Source: Allorhizobium pseudoryzae
GTDB taxonomy: Bacteria > Pseudomonadota > Alphaproteobacteria > Rhizobiales > Rhizobiaceae
Length of the DNA stretch: 64,000 bases
Direction of reading: 5' to 3'
Assembly (NCBI RefSeq): GCF_011046245.1
Contig: NZ_CP049241.1
Span: 1 to 64,000 of the forward strand
Part shown: positions 1-6,357 of the stretch, one piece after another
How the letters are laid out: every line of letters starts with the position of its first letter
How positions within the stretch are numbered: the first letter of the stretch is position 1
Translations under genes and position numbers: made by a program
The notes under the pieces: model-generated
What the model was told of the DNA's origin: nothing
The model's database searches: none
Seen by the model: only the letters and a program-made list of their open reading frames with translations

Positions 1-321
1 GAAGGTCTCGACACGTTTGCTGCTCGTTGCCTTGCCACCCTTGCGCTCGCTCGTCACGTCCTCCTCGAAGCGGGTGGCCCAGATCAGCGTCCCGCCGACA
101 CGCGCCGTTCCATAGACGCGGGTCACCGCCGTGCCCTCGTCGGCACCCGGAATGCGCGCATTGGAAAGCCTCGGCCCGGTCACCGTCGATGTGCCGCCGA
201 TCAGCGCGCGATCGACCGCCGCACCGGCCAATCCGCCGACCGCCCGGCCCAAAATCGCGCCGAACGGACCAAAGACGGAGCCGAGCGCTGCGCCCGCCGC
301 CTGAAACAGAATGGTTGCCAT
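1..321 (-). CDS. GTA host-specificity / megatron protein (g15-like), N-terminal fragment
   Basis: Only the first 107 codons lie in the window; the gene runs off the left edge. The protein begins MATILFQAAGAALGSVFGP, followed by a glycine/alanine-rich segment (residues 8-42) typical of the N-terminus of the large GTA baseplate/tail-tip protein. The ATG at 321 is preceded on the minus strand by GGAGATCCCTC, a good Shine-Dalgarno. In RcGTA-type clusters this gene directly follows g14; here about 2.07 kb of repeat array plus IS630 separates the two. Assignment rests on position and the N-terminal sequence. Confidence 0.75.
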   Translation of the reverse strand, partial: MATILFQAAGAALGSVFGPFGAILGRAVGGLAGAAVDRALIGGTSTVTGPRLSNARIPGADEGTAVTRVYGTARVGGTLIWATRFEEDVTSERKGGKATSSKRVETF

Positions 322-477
322 GAGGGATCTCCGCGCTCACCTGGATACGCGTTTAAAGTGTGCTATCGTGTGGATGTAGAAGACAGAAGCAGCACGTGCC
401 GACCAGCCGGCACGCCGGTGAGGATGGGCCACACCGGCTCAGGCAAGGGCCTTGTCGTCGAACATGGAGGTGGTGCT

Positions 478-567
478 ATGCGGCTCAAGCCAATTGGCAT
501 TGCACTTATCGTAAGAAAAACCCGGACGGGCTGGATTATGACCGTCCGGGTCTACGTCATACGATAG
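478..567 (+). CDS. 29-residue basic/hydrophobic peptide, array copy 1
   Basis: A 29-codon ORF beginning MRLKPIGIALIVRKTRTG and ending ...VYVIR. The ATG is preceded by GGAGGTGGTGCT, an almost ideal Shine-Dalgarno. The peptide has a short hydrophobic run at residues 5-12, many Lys/Arg and no acidic residue. Compared with copies 2 and 3, substitutions are largely synonymous or conservative (GTA/CTG for V/L, AGA/CGG for R), and length is kept although the stop differs (TAG against TAA). This is the most diverged copy at its C-terminus. Possible role: a type I toxin peptide; a leader peptide cannot be excluded. No family was recognised. Confidence 0.7.
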   Translation: MRLKPIGIALIVRKTRTGWIMTVRVYVIR

Positions 568-604
568 GAAAACGGTGGGCGGAGGCACAAACTCCGCTCA
601 CCAC
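516..604 (-). ncRNA. Predicted antisense RNA to array peptide 1
   Basis: On the minus strand a promoter (611-639) lies 7-8 nt upstream of a predicted start near 604. The transcript would contain a GGTGAGCGGAG/CTCCGCCCACC hairpin and end at the stem CCCGGACGG/CCGTCCGGG (550-521) followed by TTTTT (520-516), an intrinsic-terminator layout. It would overlap the last 16 or so codons of the peptide gene and its 3' UTR. The plus strand has no T-run after the same stem. Prediction only. Confidence 0.55.
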
Positions 605-610
605 TTCATG

Positions 611-639
611 AAGATACAACCACTCAGGCCCGCATTCAA
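611..639 (-). promoter_or_regulatory. Predicted antisense promoter, copy 1
   Basis: Minus strand: -35 TTGAAT (639-634), 17-bp spacer, -10 TATCTT (616-611). The same arrangement is present in all three repeat copies. Confidence 0.55.
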
Positions 640-733
640 GATGCGATACCCCTGCCTGCCTCAGGCATCGAACACGTCTCCCAAAACAACTTATTCGCGA
701 AACCCGCTATCCGTGTGCTAAAGCGTGTCGCAT

Positions 734-1363
734 TTATTCTGCCTCATATCCTGCTGCGCGGAAAAAGTTTCTGCATTCGGTGACGGAGAAGAGGCTGATG
801 ATGTCGCCGAGGGCTTGTGCAAGCGCATCGAAGCTTCTGGCGGCTCGCTTTCGTAAGAGCGCCTTGAGCTTTGAGAACGCCATTTCGATGGGTTTCAGGT
901 CCGGTGAATAGGGCGGCAGGAAGAGAAGCCAGGCGCCCTTCGCCTTGACCAGTTGCTCGGCTTTCTCGCTTTTGTGGAAGCCGACATTGTCGAGGATGAC
1001 AACATCGCCGGGCGACAGTGTCGGCGCAAGCTGTGTTTCGATCCATGTTTCGAAGATGCGGCCGTTCATGGGCCCCTCGACGATCCACGGCGCGGTCAGG
1101 CCATGGCAGCGCAGTCCGGCGATGAATGTCTGCGTCTTCCAGTGGCCGAAGGGAGCGTAAGCCGCAAAGCGGCTGCCTTTGGCAGACCATCCGGTGCGCT
1201 TTGTCAGACGGGTATTCGTGGACGTCTCATCGATAAAGATGAGACGGGACAACGCCTTGTTGAAGAACCGCTTTCGGCGGTTGATCCAAAGGTCACGCGC
1301 CTTGGCGATCTCCGGTCTGCGCTGCTCGCTTGCCTTGAGGCTTTTTTTTATTGCTGAGCCCAA
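734..1363 (-). CDS. IS630 transposase, DDE catalytic part (orfB)
   Basis: The C-terminal catalytic portion of an IS630 transposase. The first catalytic Asp is in FIDETSTNT, the second in VVILDNVGFHK, and the Glu in LPPYSPDLKPIEMAFSKLK. It overlaps orfA in another frame around an eight-A tract (minus strand, 1349-1342), where a net +1 slip would fuse the two into one full-length transposase. Start MGSAIKK at 1363 is a formal ORF start; translation more likely enters by frameshift. Confidence 0.9.
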   Translation of the reverse strand: MGSAIKKSLKASEQRRPEIAKARDLWINRRKRFFNKALSRLIFIDETSTNTRLTKRTGWSAKGSRFAAYAPFGHWKTQTFIAGLRCHGLTAPWIVEGPMNGRIFETWIETQLAPTLSPGDVVILDNVGFHKSEKAEQLVKAKGAWLLFLPPYSPDLKPIEMAFSKLKALLRKRAARSFDALAQALGDIISLFSVTECRNFFRAAGYEAE

Positions 1364-1685
1364 GCTGGTGTAGAAACCGCCCGACGGTGGCGCGGTGGAC
1401 GTCGATGCCGCGCTCGGCCAGTTCGAGACACAACTCGTCCAGGGTCACTTCGCCATGCAGAGCAACGCGCTCGCTGATCCACTCCGCATGAGGCGAAAGT
1501 TTACTGCCAGGCGGATGGCCCTGTCTGGCGGGGCGAAGAGAACCAGAGGAACGATGCAGGATCATCATGTTGTTGACGAACCGGGGCGAAACCCGGAAAT
1601 GCCGGGCGGCTTCCCGATTGCTATTGCCTTCGTTCACAAACGCAACGACACGCTCACGCAACTCTATCGGATGCGGCTTGCCCAT
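1293..1685 (-). CDS. IS630 transposase, N-terminal HTH part (orfA)
   Basis: 130 residues beginning MGKPHPIELRERVVAFVNEG, the winged-HTH/homeodomain-like DNA-binding region of IS630 transposases, with a second HTH around ERGIDVHRATVGRFLHQLG. The frame continues past the A8 tract into a short out-of-frame tail. With orfB it makes a two-frame transposase. It is transcribed in the same direction as the GTA operon, so its promoter could feed g15. Confidence 0.88.
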   Translation of the reverse strand: MGKPHPIELRERVVAFVNEGNSNREAARHFRVSPRFVNNMMILHRSSGSLRPARQGHPPGSKLSPHAEWISERVALHGEVTLDELCLELAERGIDVHRATVGRFLHQLGLSNKKKPQGKRAAQTGDRQGA

Positions 1686-1879
1686 GGCGCTTCTCCTTCC
1701 ATGGGCAAATGAATCATAAATCCAAACAAACCGGAATACCGAATCTGGTTTGGCGCGACACGCTTTATCGTGTGGATGTCGATGTCAAAAGCAGCACGCG
1801 CCGACCAGCCGGCGCGCCGGTGAGGATGGGCCACACCGGCTCAGGCAAGGGCCTTGTCGTCGAACGTGGAGGTAGTGCT

Positions 1880-1969
1880 ATGCGGCTCAAGCCAATTGGC
1901 ATTGCGCTTATTCTGCGGAAAACCCGGACGGGCTGGATTATCACCGTCCGGGTCCAGTTCGCAAGATAA
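1880..1969 (+). CDS. 29-residue basic/hydrophobic peptide, array copy 2
   Basis: The same 29-codon ORF as copies 1 and 3, beginning MRLKPIGIALILRKTRTG and ending VQFAR, stop TAA. It differs from copy 3 by one conservative residue (T/S at position 22). Its Shine-Dalgarno is GGAGGTAGTGCT. The upstream -10-like TGCTATCGT has been split by IS630, leaving CTTTATCGT, so expression of this copy may be altered. Confidence 0.7.
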   Translation: MRLKPIGIALILRKTRTGWIITVRVQFAR

Positions 1970-2006
1970 GCAAACGGTGGGCGGAGGTAGCAACTCCGCT
2001 CACCAC
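1919..2006 (-). ncRNA. Predicted antisense RNA to array peptide 2
   Basis: Minus-strand promoter at 2013-2041, predicted start near 2006. It carries an internal GGTGAGCGGAG/CTCCGCCCACC hairpin. It ends at the CCCGGACGG/CCGTCCGGG stem (1952-1923) followed by TTTT (1922-1919), about 88 nt in all. It covers the 3' half of the peptide ORF and its proximal 3' UTR. Confidence 0.55.
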
Positions 2007-2012
2007 TTCATG

Positions 2013-2041
2013 ATGATACAACCACTCAGGCCCGCATTCAA
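2013..2041 (-). promoter_or_regulatory. Predicted antisense promoter, copy 2
   Basis: Minus strand: -35 TTGAAT (2041-2036), 17-bp spacer, -10 TATCAT (2018-2013). Confidence 0.55.
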
Positions 2042-2234
2042 GGTGCGATACCCCTGCCTGCCTCAGGCATCGAACACGTCTCCAAAAACAACTTAATCGC
2101 GAAACCCGCTATCCGTGTGCTATCGTGCGGACGTCGATGCCAGAAGCAGCACGCGCCGACCAGCCGGCGCGCCGGTGAGGATGGGCCACGCCGGCTCAGG
2201 CAAGAGCCTTGTCGTCGAACATGGAGGTGGTGCT

Positions 2235-2324
2235 ATGCGGCTCAAGCCAATTGGCATTGCGCTTATCCTGCGGAAAACCCGGACGGGCTGGATTATCTCC
2301 GTCCGGGTACAGTTCGCTAGATAA
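2235..2324 (+). CDS. 29-residue basic/hydrophobic peptide, array copy 3
   Basis: Third copy, beginning MRLKPIGIALILRKTRTG, then WIISVRVQFAR, stop TAA. It has Shine-Dalgarno GGAGGTGGTGCT and an intact TGCTATCGT extended -10-like element upstream at the unit junction. The sequence CACCACTTC in the 3' UTR can pair with GAGGTGGTG in the Shine-Dalgarno of copies 1 and 3, a possible long-range translation block. Function is inferred from architecture only. Confidence 0.7.
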   Translation: MRLKPIGIALILRKTRTGWIISVRVQFAR

Positions 2325-2358
2325 GTCCACGGTGGGCGGAGCACGAACTCCGCTCACC
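2274..2358 (-). ncRNA. Predicted antisense RNA to array peptide 3
   Basis: Predicted about 85 nt, with promoter 2365-2393, a first hairpin GGTGAGCGGAG/CTCCGCCCACC, and a terminator stem CCCGGACGG/CCGTCCGGG (2307-2278) followed by TTTT (2277-2274). The repeat is truncated right at this promoter, yet a -35 is supplied by the flanking DNA. Confidence 0.55.
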
Positions 2359-2364
2359 ACTTCA

Positions 2365-2393
2365 TGACGATACACCGTCAGCGTGCCTTTTTC
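2365..2393 (-). promoter_or_regulatory. Predicted antisense promoter, copy 3 (hybrid with g14 end)
   Basis: Minus strand: -35 TTGAAA (2393-2388), 17-bp spacer, -10 TATCGT (2370-2365). The -35 overlaps the stop codon of g14, outside the repeat, so a promoter has been kept or rebuilt at the truncated edge. Confidence 0.5.
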
Positions 2394-2847
2394 AACGCGT
2401 CAGGCGAGCCGGAAAGCGGTGGACTGCGGCAATCCTGCGCCGCCAGGAGGGCACCAGCGCGGAGCGGATGACAGAAGCCTGTTCATAAGCATGGATGAAG
2501 CAGGCGCCTCCTGCCAGAATGCCGGCATGTTTGGCGGCACAATCGCTGCGCCAGCGGAAGAGCAAAAGGTCACCCGGCTGCATCGCCTCCAGCACCAGGG
2601 GCGGACCCAAGAGACGAGCGGCGGCCTGCAGCAGCCGTTCCTCGCCGGATCGCTCCGCCCAGTCCGGCGCGTAAGGCGGCACGGCCTCCGGTTCGACGCC
2701 ATAAAGTTCACGCCAGATCCCGCGCACGAGGCCGATGCAATCACAGCCGACACCCTTCGTCGCCCCCTGGTGGCGATAGGGCGTGCCGATCCAGCTTTCC
2801 GCCAGCGCCGTGACCCTCGCCCCATCGATCGTCGTCTCGCGTGTCAT
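2392..2847 (-). CDS. NlpC/P60 family peptidase (GTA g14)
   Basis: 151 residues. An NlpC/P60 cysteine peptidase fold is shown by GVGCDCIGLVRG (catalytic Cys near residue 35), AKHAGIL (His) and FIHAYE. In RcGTA the g14 protein is a tail-tip cell-wall peptidase that opens peptidoglycan for DNA entry. The ATG overlaps the stop of g13 by four bases (ATGA), so translation is coupled. Its stop lies directly against the tandem repeat array. Confidence 0.9.
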   Translation of the reverse strand: MTRETTIDGARVTALAESWIGTPYRHQGATKGVGCDCIGLVRGIWRELYGVEPEAVPPYAPDWAERSGEERLLQAAARLLGPPLVLEAMQPGDLLLFRWRSDCAAKHAGILAGGACFIHAYEQASVIRSALVPSWRRRIAAVHRFPARLTR

Positions 2848-3716
2848 TCGAAGATCGGCCCGCCGTCATGCAGCCGCTCGCCATCCGCATAGGAATAGCT
2901 GAAATCCGTCCCCGGCACGTGCGGGAAACCGCGAAAATTCAGCCCGTTGCCGAAGCGCGCCTTGCAGGTGGCAAAGCGCTTGTCGCAGCCGGCGGTGACC
3001 ACGGCCGTCTCGCCCAAAGCCGGCAACGCCTCCAGCGGCAGCCAGAGCGTCAGCCGCGCCGTGCCGTCATTCAGCCTCTGATGGCGGTCGATGGCATGTC
3101 TGTGGCCAGACAGTTCCAGCGTGCCGCCATCGAAAAAACCCGCGGCAAAACCGGCAAGTCCTGCAAACCTCACGTGGCTGCGATCTTCCACGGCGGCCAC
3201 CGTGCCTGCTGCGCGCCAACCGGAAAGATCGACGCGGCAGCGGCTGTCTCCCAGATCCGCATCACAGCGGCGGTTGTAAAGCCGGCCCTGCGGCTGGTCG
3301 AGCCGATGGGCAATGCTGCGCAGCTCGGCGGAAAACCGGTCGCCCGCGCGCGTCACCTCGCCGATCTCCCGCACGGCCAGCAGCACCGCCTGCAAAGGAT
3401 CCGTCCAATTGACGAGATAGAGGTTGACGCGCGCGCCGTCATAGCGGCCGGCGGACAGATCCTCCGCCGTAATCGCCGCGCTGGAAAAGCCGCCCGCCAC
3501 CTCGCCGCTCGCGGCGGCAAAGCCCTCACCCGCCTCGGTCTCGCCCGCGGCAAATCCGCTTGCGGCGCGGCAGAGCGTGCCGTCCACCCAAAGATCCACG
3601 TCGTGATCGGTAGAGCCCAACACCGCGCCATCACGCCGAACAACGCGCCAGGCATGGCAGGTGGTCGTCGCATCGCCCGCAAGATGGGTGGCAAGCGCTG
3701 TCGGAAGCGACCTCAT
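2844..3716 (-). CDS. DUF2163 family protein (GTA g13, baseplate hub)
   Basis: 290 residues matching the DUF2163/phage BR0599-type family: an N-terminal domain (TCHAWRVVRRDGAVLGSTDH) and a C-terminal cysteine-bearing region (CDADLGDSRCRVDLSG, CDKRFATCKARFGN) followed by FRGFPHVPGTDF. The RcGTA counterpart forms the tail hub. It overlaps g12 upstream and g14 downstream by four bases each, in a tightly packed operon. Confidence 0.9.
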   Translation of the reverse strand: MRSLPTALATHLAGDATTTCHAWRVVRRDGAVLGSTDHDVDLWVDGTLCRAASGFAAGETEAGEGFAAASGEVAGGFSSAAITAEDLSAGRYDGARVNLYLVNWTDPLQAVLLAVREIGEVTRAGDRFSAELRSIAHRLDQPQGRLYNRRCDADLGDSRCRVDLSGWRAAGTVAAVEDRSHVRFAGLAGFAAGFFDGGTLELSGHRHAIDRHQRLNDGTARLTLWLPLEALPALGETAVVTAGCDKRFATCKARFGNGLNFRGFPHVPGTDFSYSYADGERLHDGGPIFE

Positions 3717-4348
3717 GGCAGGATCTCCGTCAATGGAATGGCCGGAATGCGCCCTGCCTGAAAAGCCGAGAGATTGACCTCGATCCGGTCCGTATCGAAA
3801 CGCACCGGCACGTCGAATTCATAACCGGCGCGGATCTCCGCTCCCGGCCCCGGCACATGGCCGGCCCCGAACGTCACGACACCCGTCGCCGTATTGACAC
3901 TGTAGCGATCACTCGGCACCGCGGCCCCGTTCAGCGCCAGCACCACCGTACCGGACACGGGCTTGGCGATGGTCCGCACCACACCACCGCCGCCATCGGC
4001 ATAGGTTTTTACCAGCTGAAAGCTCTGGGTCGCTCCGTCACCCGTGCCGATCAGCTGATCGGTCGGCCGCACGCTCTGCAGCGGTCCGGCAGAGGCAAAA
4101 TCGATCGGGTCGCGAAAGCGGAACCCGTAAAGCTGGCCGCGACGCGCCTCGAAAAAGGCCAGCACCTCGTAGAGATCGGCCACCGACTTCATGCCGGAGC
4201 CGGCATCAAAGCTCCGTCGCGCCTGCCGCCAGCGGGCATTGCGGTTCTCGCGGCCGTTCGACAGGCTGACGATATCGGTGCGCCGCACCGGCCCGCCGGT
4301 CACCCCCAGCGCCAGGCGCAGCGGAAAACGCACCTCGTGAAAGCTCAT
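3713..4348 (-). CDS. DUF2460 family protein (GTA g12, distal tail protein)
   Basis: 211 residues. The start MSFHEVRFPLRLALGVTGGP and the central RRGQLYGFRFRDPIDF are hallmarks of DUF2460 (TIGR02217), the distal tail protein of RcGTA-type particles. The end YEFDVPVRFDTDRIEVNLS is also typical. It is followed with a four-base overlap by g13 and preceded by g11 with a 12-base gap. Confidence 0.92.
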   Translation of the reverse strand: MSFHEVRFPLRLALGVTGGPVRRTDIVSLSNGRENRNARWRQARRSFDAGSGMKSVADLYEVLAFFEARRGQLYGFRFRDPIDFASAGPLQSVRPTDQLIGTGDGATQSFQLVKTYADGGGGVVRTIAKPVSGTVVLALNGAAVPSDRYSVNTATGVVTFGAGHVPGPGAEIRAGYEFDVPVRFDTDRIEVNLSAFQAGRIPAIPLTEILP

Positions 4349-4360
4349 GGGTGTTGCTCC

Positions 4361-4921
4361 TCAAAGCCCGCGCCGGCCGCGCGAGACGCTGCGCGCCAGC
4401 ATGGCGGAAATCTGCCCCTCGCTCTTGCGGAAGCTTGCGGCATCGGCCGCCGTCACGTTGAAGATGATGGGCGCAGTCGTCCCCTCGCCACCACCGGTCA
4501 TCGCCACCCCCAGCGTTCCATCCGCGCCGCGCGCCAGGGGCAGGATCGCCTCCGCCCCCGCCTCGCCCATCAGGCCAAGACGATTGCCCTCCATCGGAAA
4601 CAGGCTCGGGCTGCGGACCACCCCGCCATCGGCAAAGGCGGTGACGGAACCCAGCGAACCGACAAGCGAACTCGCCGCCGAGGACACCGCGCCTTCGAGC
4701 GGCTTCAGCGCCGCCGAGAGCGCAATGTCGGTCAGCCGGTTGCCCAGCCCCTGCAGCACGTCCTCAAGGCTCTTGCCGCTCAGCGTGGCGGATTTCAGCG
4801 CCCCGCTCAGCGCCGTGCCAAACCGGCCGGAGCGCGTTTCGAGGTCGCTCAGGCTGCGGGCCAACGCCTCGCTGTCCGCCAGCGTCTCGGCAAAGGGCAC
4901 GGACAGATTGTCTTGCGCCAT
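4361..4921 (-). CDS. Short phage tail tape-measure protein (GTA g11)
   Basis: 186 residues from ATG 4921 (MAQDNLSVPFAETLADSEAL). This start is preferred over the upstream in-frame TTG because GGAGATTACG precedes it. The C-terminal half has the glycine-rich segment FADGGVVRSPSLFPMEGNRLG and EAGAEAILPLARGADGTLGV, characteristic of the tape-measure C-terminus. The small size agrees with the short GTA tail. Confidence 0.88.
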   Translation of the reverse strand: MAQDNLSVPFAETLADSEALARSLSDLETRSGRFGTALSGALKSATLSGKSLEDVLQGLGNRLTDIALSAALKPLEGAVSSAASSLVGSLGSVTAFADGGVVRSPSLFPMEGNRLGLMGEAGAEAILPLARGADGTLGVAMTGGGEGTTAPIIFNVTAADAASFRKSEGQISAMLARSVSRGRRGL

Positions 4922-4970
4922 CGTAATCTCCAATGTGCAGATCGATATCGAACGCGTCGGCGGGCGCGCA

Positions 4971-5204
4971 TCACTCGGGCCCGCGAACCGGGCCGTCCGG
5001 AAAGGCCGCCATCAGCGCCATGAGATCACCGCGCTGCAGGCCCGCGCGCTGCGGTCGGCAGGCCCCGGCCATGGCCAGAATTTCACCGGGCGTCAGCGCC
5101 CAGAAGGTCTGCGTTGGAAGCCGCAGCAGGCAAAGCCCCAGATGCTGGATCGCCGGCCAGAAGCGATCCTCGCCTGGCGTCGCCGCACCCGCTGCGGCAC
5201 TCAA
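4971..5204 (-). CDS. Phage tail assembly chaperone, rcc01693-like (GTA g10.1)
   Basis: 77 residues with FWALTPGEILAMAGA, the signature of the small GTA protein between g10 and g11. The likely start is a TTG whose TTGA overlaps the TGA stop of g10, indicating coupled translation. In phages with this layout, the two small proteins between tube and tape measure act as tail assembly chaperones. Confidence 0.82.
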   Translation of the reverse strand: MSAAAGAATPGEDRFWPAIQHLGLCLLRLPTQTFWALTPGEILAMAGACRPQRAGLQRGDLMALMAAFPDGPVRGPE

Positions 5205-5563
5205 GGGCGGCGGGAAACATCCGTCGTGCCGAAAGCCGCCTCCAGAAGATCACCGACGATCGCAACACAGGCCGCCACCCCGCCCTCCACATGCATGGCG
5301 GCCACCTCGTCGTCAGAGATCCGGTTTCCGCCACCGCGCAGGCCGGCGGCCATCACCCGCGTCAGATCCGTGGCCGTCACCCGACCGGCGGAAAACCGGG
5401 CCGCCAGCGCGCTAAGGTCCGGCACGCCGAACGCCGTTTCCAGCTCGGCCAGCGCCCCCAGCGTCAGGCAGAGAATGCGCCGCTCGCCGTCGATCGCCGC
5501 CTCCACCTCGCCGCGCCGCCGGTTGGCGCGGCCAAACTCGTTCGGCTCGCCCCGCCCCGTCAT
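5201..5563 (-). CDS. GTA gp10 family protein (tail assembly chaperone)
   Basis: 120 residues starting MTGRGEPNEFGRANRRRGEV, then IDGERRILCLTLGALAELE, matching the gene-transfer-agent gp10 family (GTA_gp10). Its ATG shares one base with the stop of g9 (TGATG). It lies between tail tube and tape measure, the position of tail assembly chaperones. Confidence 0.9.
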   Translation of the reverse strand: MTGRGEPNEFGRANRRRGEVEAAIDGERRILCLTLGALAELETAFGVPDLSALAARFSAGRVTATDLTRVMAAGLRGGGNRISDDEVAAMHVEGGVAACVAIVGDLLEAAFGTTDVSRRP

Positions 5564-5970
5564 CAGAGCGCCCCGAAGGTCAGGAGACCGGCGGATTCAA
5601 GCGCGATTTCGAAGCGCACCTCGCCATTGTATTCGCCAGAATAGTCGAGCGCCGTGATCTGGAAGGCGCCGCTCACCGTGCCGAAGGCCGGGATCAGCAC
5701 CTGCCAGGAGAGGATCGTCCCGGCGAAGAAGGCGGAGCGCACCAGCTGGTCGGAGGCCTGGTCCTTGAAGAGGCCCGCCCCGGAGATCGAAGCCCGCTGC
5801 ACGCCCGCCCCGCCCAGAAGCTCGCGCCAGCGCCCGGCGCTTTCGGCATCCGTCACATCCACCGCCTCGGCATTGAAGGCCAGCCGCTTGGAGCGCAGCC
5901 CCGCCACGGTCGTCCAGCTGCCGCCACTCTCCACCTTCAGCAAAAGATCTTTGCCCGCCTGCGCCACCAT
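5563..5970 (-). CDS. Major tail tube protein, TP901-1 family (GTA g9)
   Basis: 135 residues beginning MVAQAGKDLLLKVESGGSWT, with AGLRSKRLAFNAEAVDVTDAE and ALDYSGEYNGEVRFEIALES, characteristic of TP901-1/GTA tail tube proteins. The next upstream GTA gene (g8) lies over 2 kb away because VapBC and an MFS transporter gene on the opposite strand intervene, so the tail genes from g9 onward would need their own promoter near 5971-6093. Confidence 0.92.
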   Translation of the reverse strand: MVAQAGKDLLLKVESGGSWTTVAGLRSKRLAFNAEAVDVTDAESAGRWRELLGGAGVQRASISGAGLFKDQASDQLVRSAFFAGTILSWQVLIPAFGTVSGAFQITALDYSGEYNGEVRFEIALESAGLLTFGAL

Positions 5971-6093
5971 CGTCGTGTCTCCTTTGTCTTGTCCAAGTCA
6001 ACAAGGGCTTGCAGCACGGCTGCATCCCATCCAATATCCGTCGGCAACGATCAGATCTCGCCAGCAGAGCCATCGGCCAAGAGGGAGTGTTCC

Positions 6094-6357
6094 GTGGCAT
6101 TGAGCATCAGGGATTCCGAAACGGAGCGTCTGGCCCGTGCCCTTGCTGCGGCAACGGGAGAAAGCGTCGCCATTGCCACCCGCAAAGCTCTCGAGGAACG
6201 TCTCAGCCGCCTCCCCGAAACGCCACCGGCGCCAGCGGAGCGTTTGGCGGAGCGACTGGCGGCAAGTCGTCGCCGGTTTGCGGCCTTGCCTGTGCTCGAT
6301 CCCCGTACGCCGGACGAAATTCTCGGATATGACGAGCAGTCCGGAACACCATCCTGA
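6094..6357 (+). CDS. vapB: VapB-type antitoxin
   Basis: 87 residues from a GTG start (MALSIRDSETERLARALAAA) preceded by GAGGGAG. This N-terminus is typical of the Rv0623-like/PSK transcription-factor antitoxins. The C-terminal part (RRFAALPVLDPRTPDEILGYD) is the toxin-binding tail. The stop shares one base with the toxin ATG (TGATG). The pair sits on the strand opposite the GTA genes, between g9 and g8. Confidence 0.88.
   Translation: MALSIRDSETERLARALAAATGESVAIATRKALEERLSRLPETPPAPAERLAERLAASRRRFAALPVLDPRTPDEILGYDEQSGTPS

Larger units (their letters stand above)
721..1765 (-). mobile_element. IS630-family insertion sequence (1045 bp)
   Basis: The element is bounded by inverted ends AAGCGTGTCGC (721-731) and GCGACACGCTT (1755-1765). 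It is flanked by the TA dinucleotide at 719-720 and 1766-1767, the TA duplication typical of the IS630/Tc1-mariner group. Removing it restores the sequence GTGTGCTATCGTG seen at the start of repeat copies 1 and 3. It carries two overlapping minus-strand reading frames joined at an A8 run. The insertion point is inside the predicted extended -10 of repeat copy 2. Confidence 0.95.
357..2378 (+). repeat. Three-unit tandem long direct repeat (355 bp unit), interrupted by IS630
   Basis: Three direct copies are read here. The start codons of the embedded small ORFs lie at 478, 1880 and 2235. Spacing between copies 2 and 3 is 355 bp, and between copies 1 and 2 it is also exactly 355 bp once the 1045-bp IS and its TA duplication are removed. 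Each unit holds a leader with a CCGG-rich hairpin, a strong Shine-Dalgarno, a 29-codon ORF containing a CCCGGACGG/CCGTCCGGG stem, and a second hairpin (GGTGGGCGGAG/CTCCGCTCACC). Copies 1 and 2 then carry about 100 bp more. The third copy is cut short near 2378, where g14 begins. The array sits on the strand opposite the GTA genes. Confidence 0.92.

Noticed and set aside
2117..2320. 67-codon alternative frame through repeat copy 3 and similar in copy 1
   Set aside because: Not kept in copy 2 and lacks a Shine-Dalgarno; the 29-codon frame is the one conserved in all three copies.
357..2378. CRISPR array interpretation of the tandem repeats
   Set aside because: Units are 355 bp and contiguous, with coding content and no spacers; no cas genes in the window.
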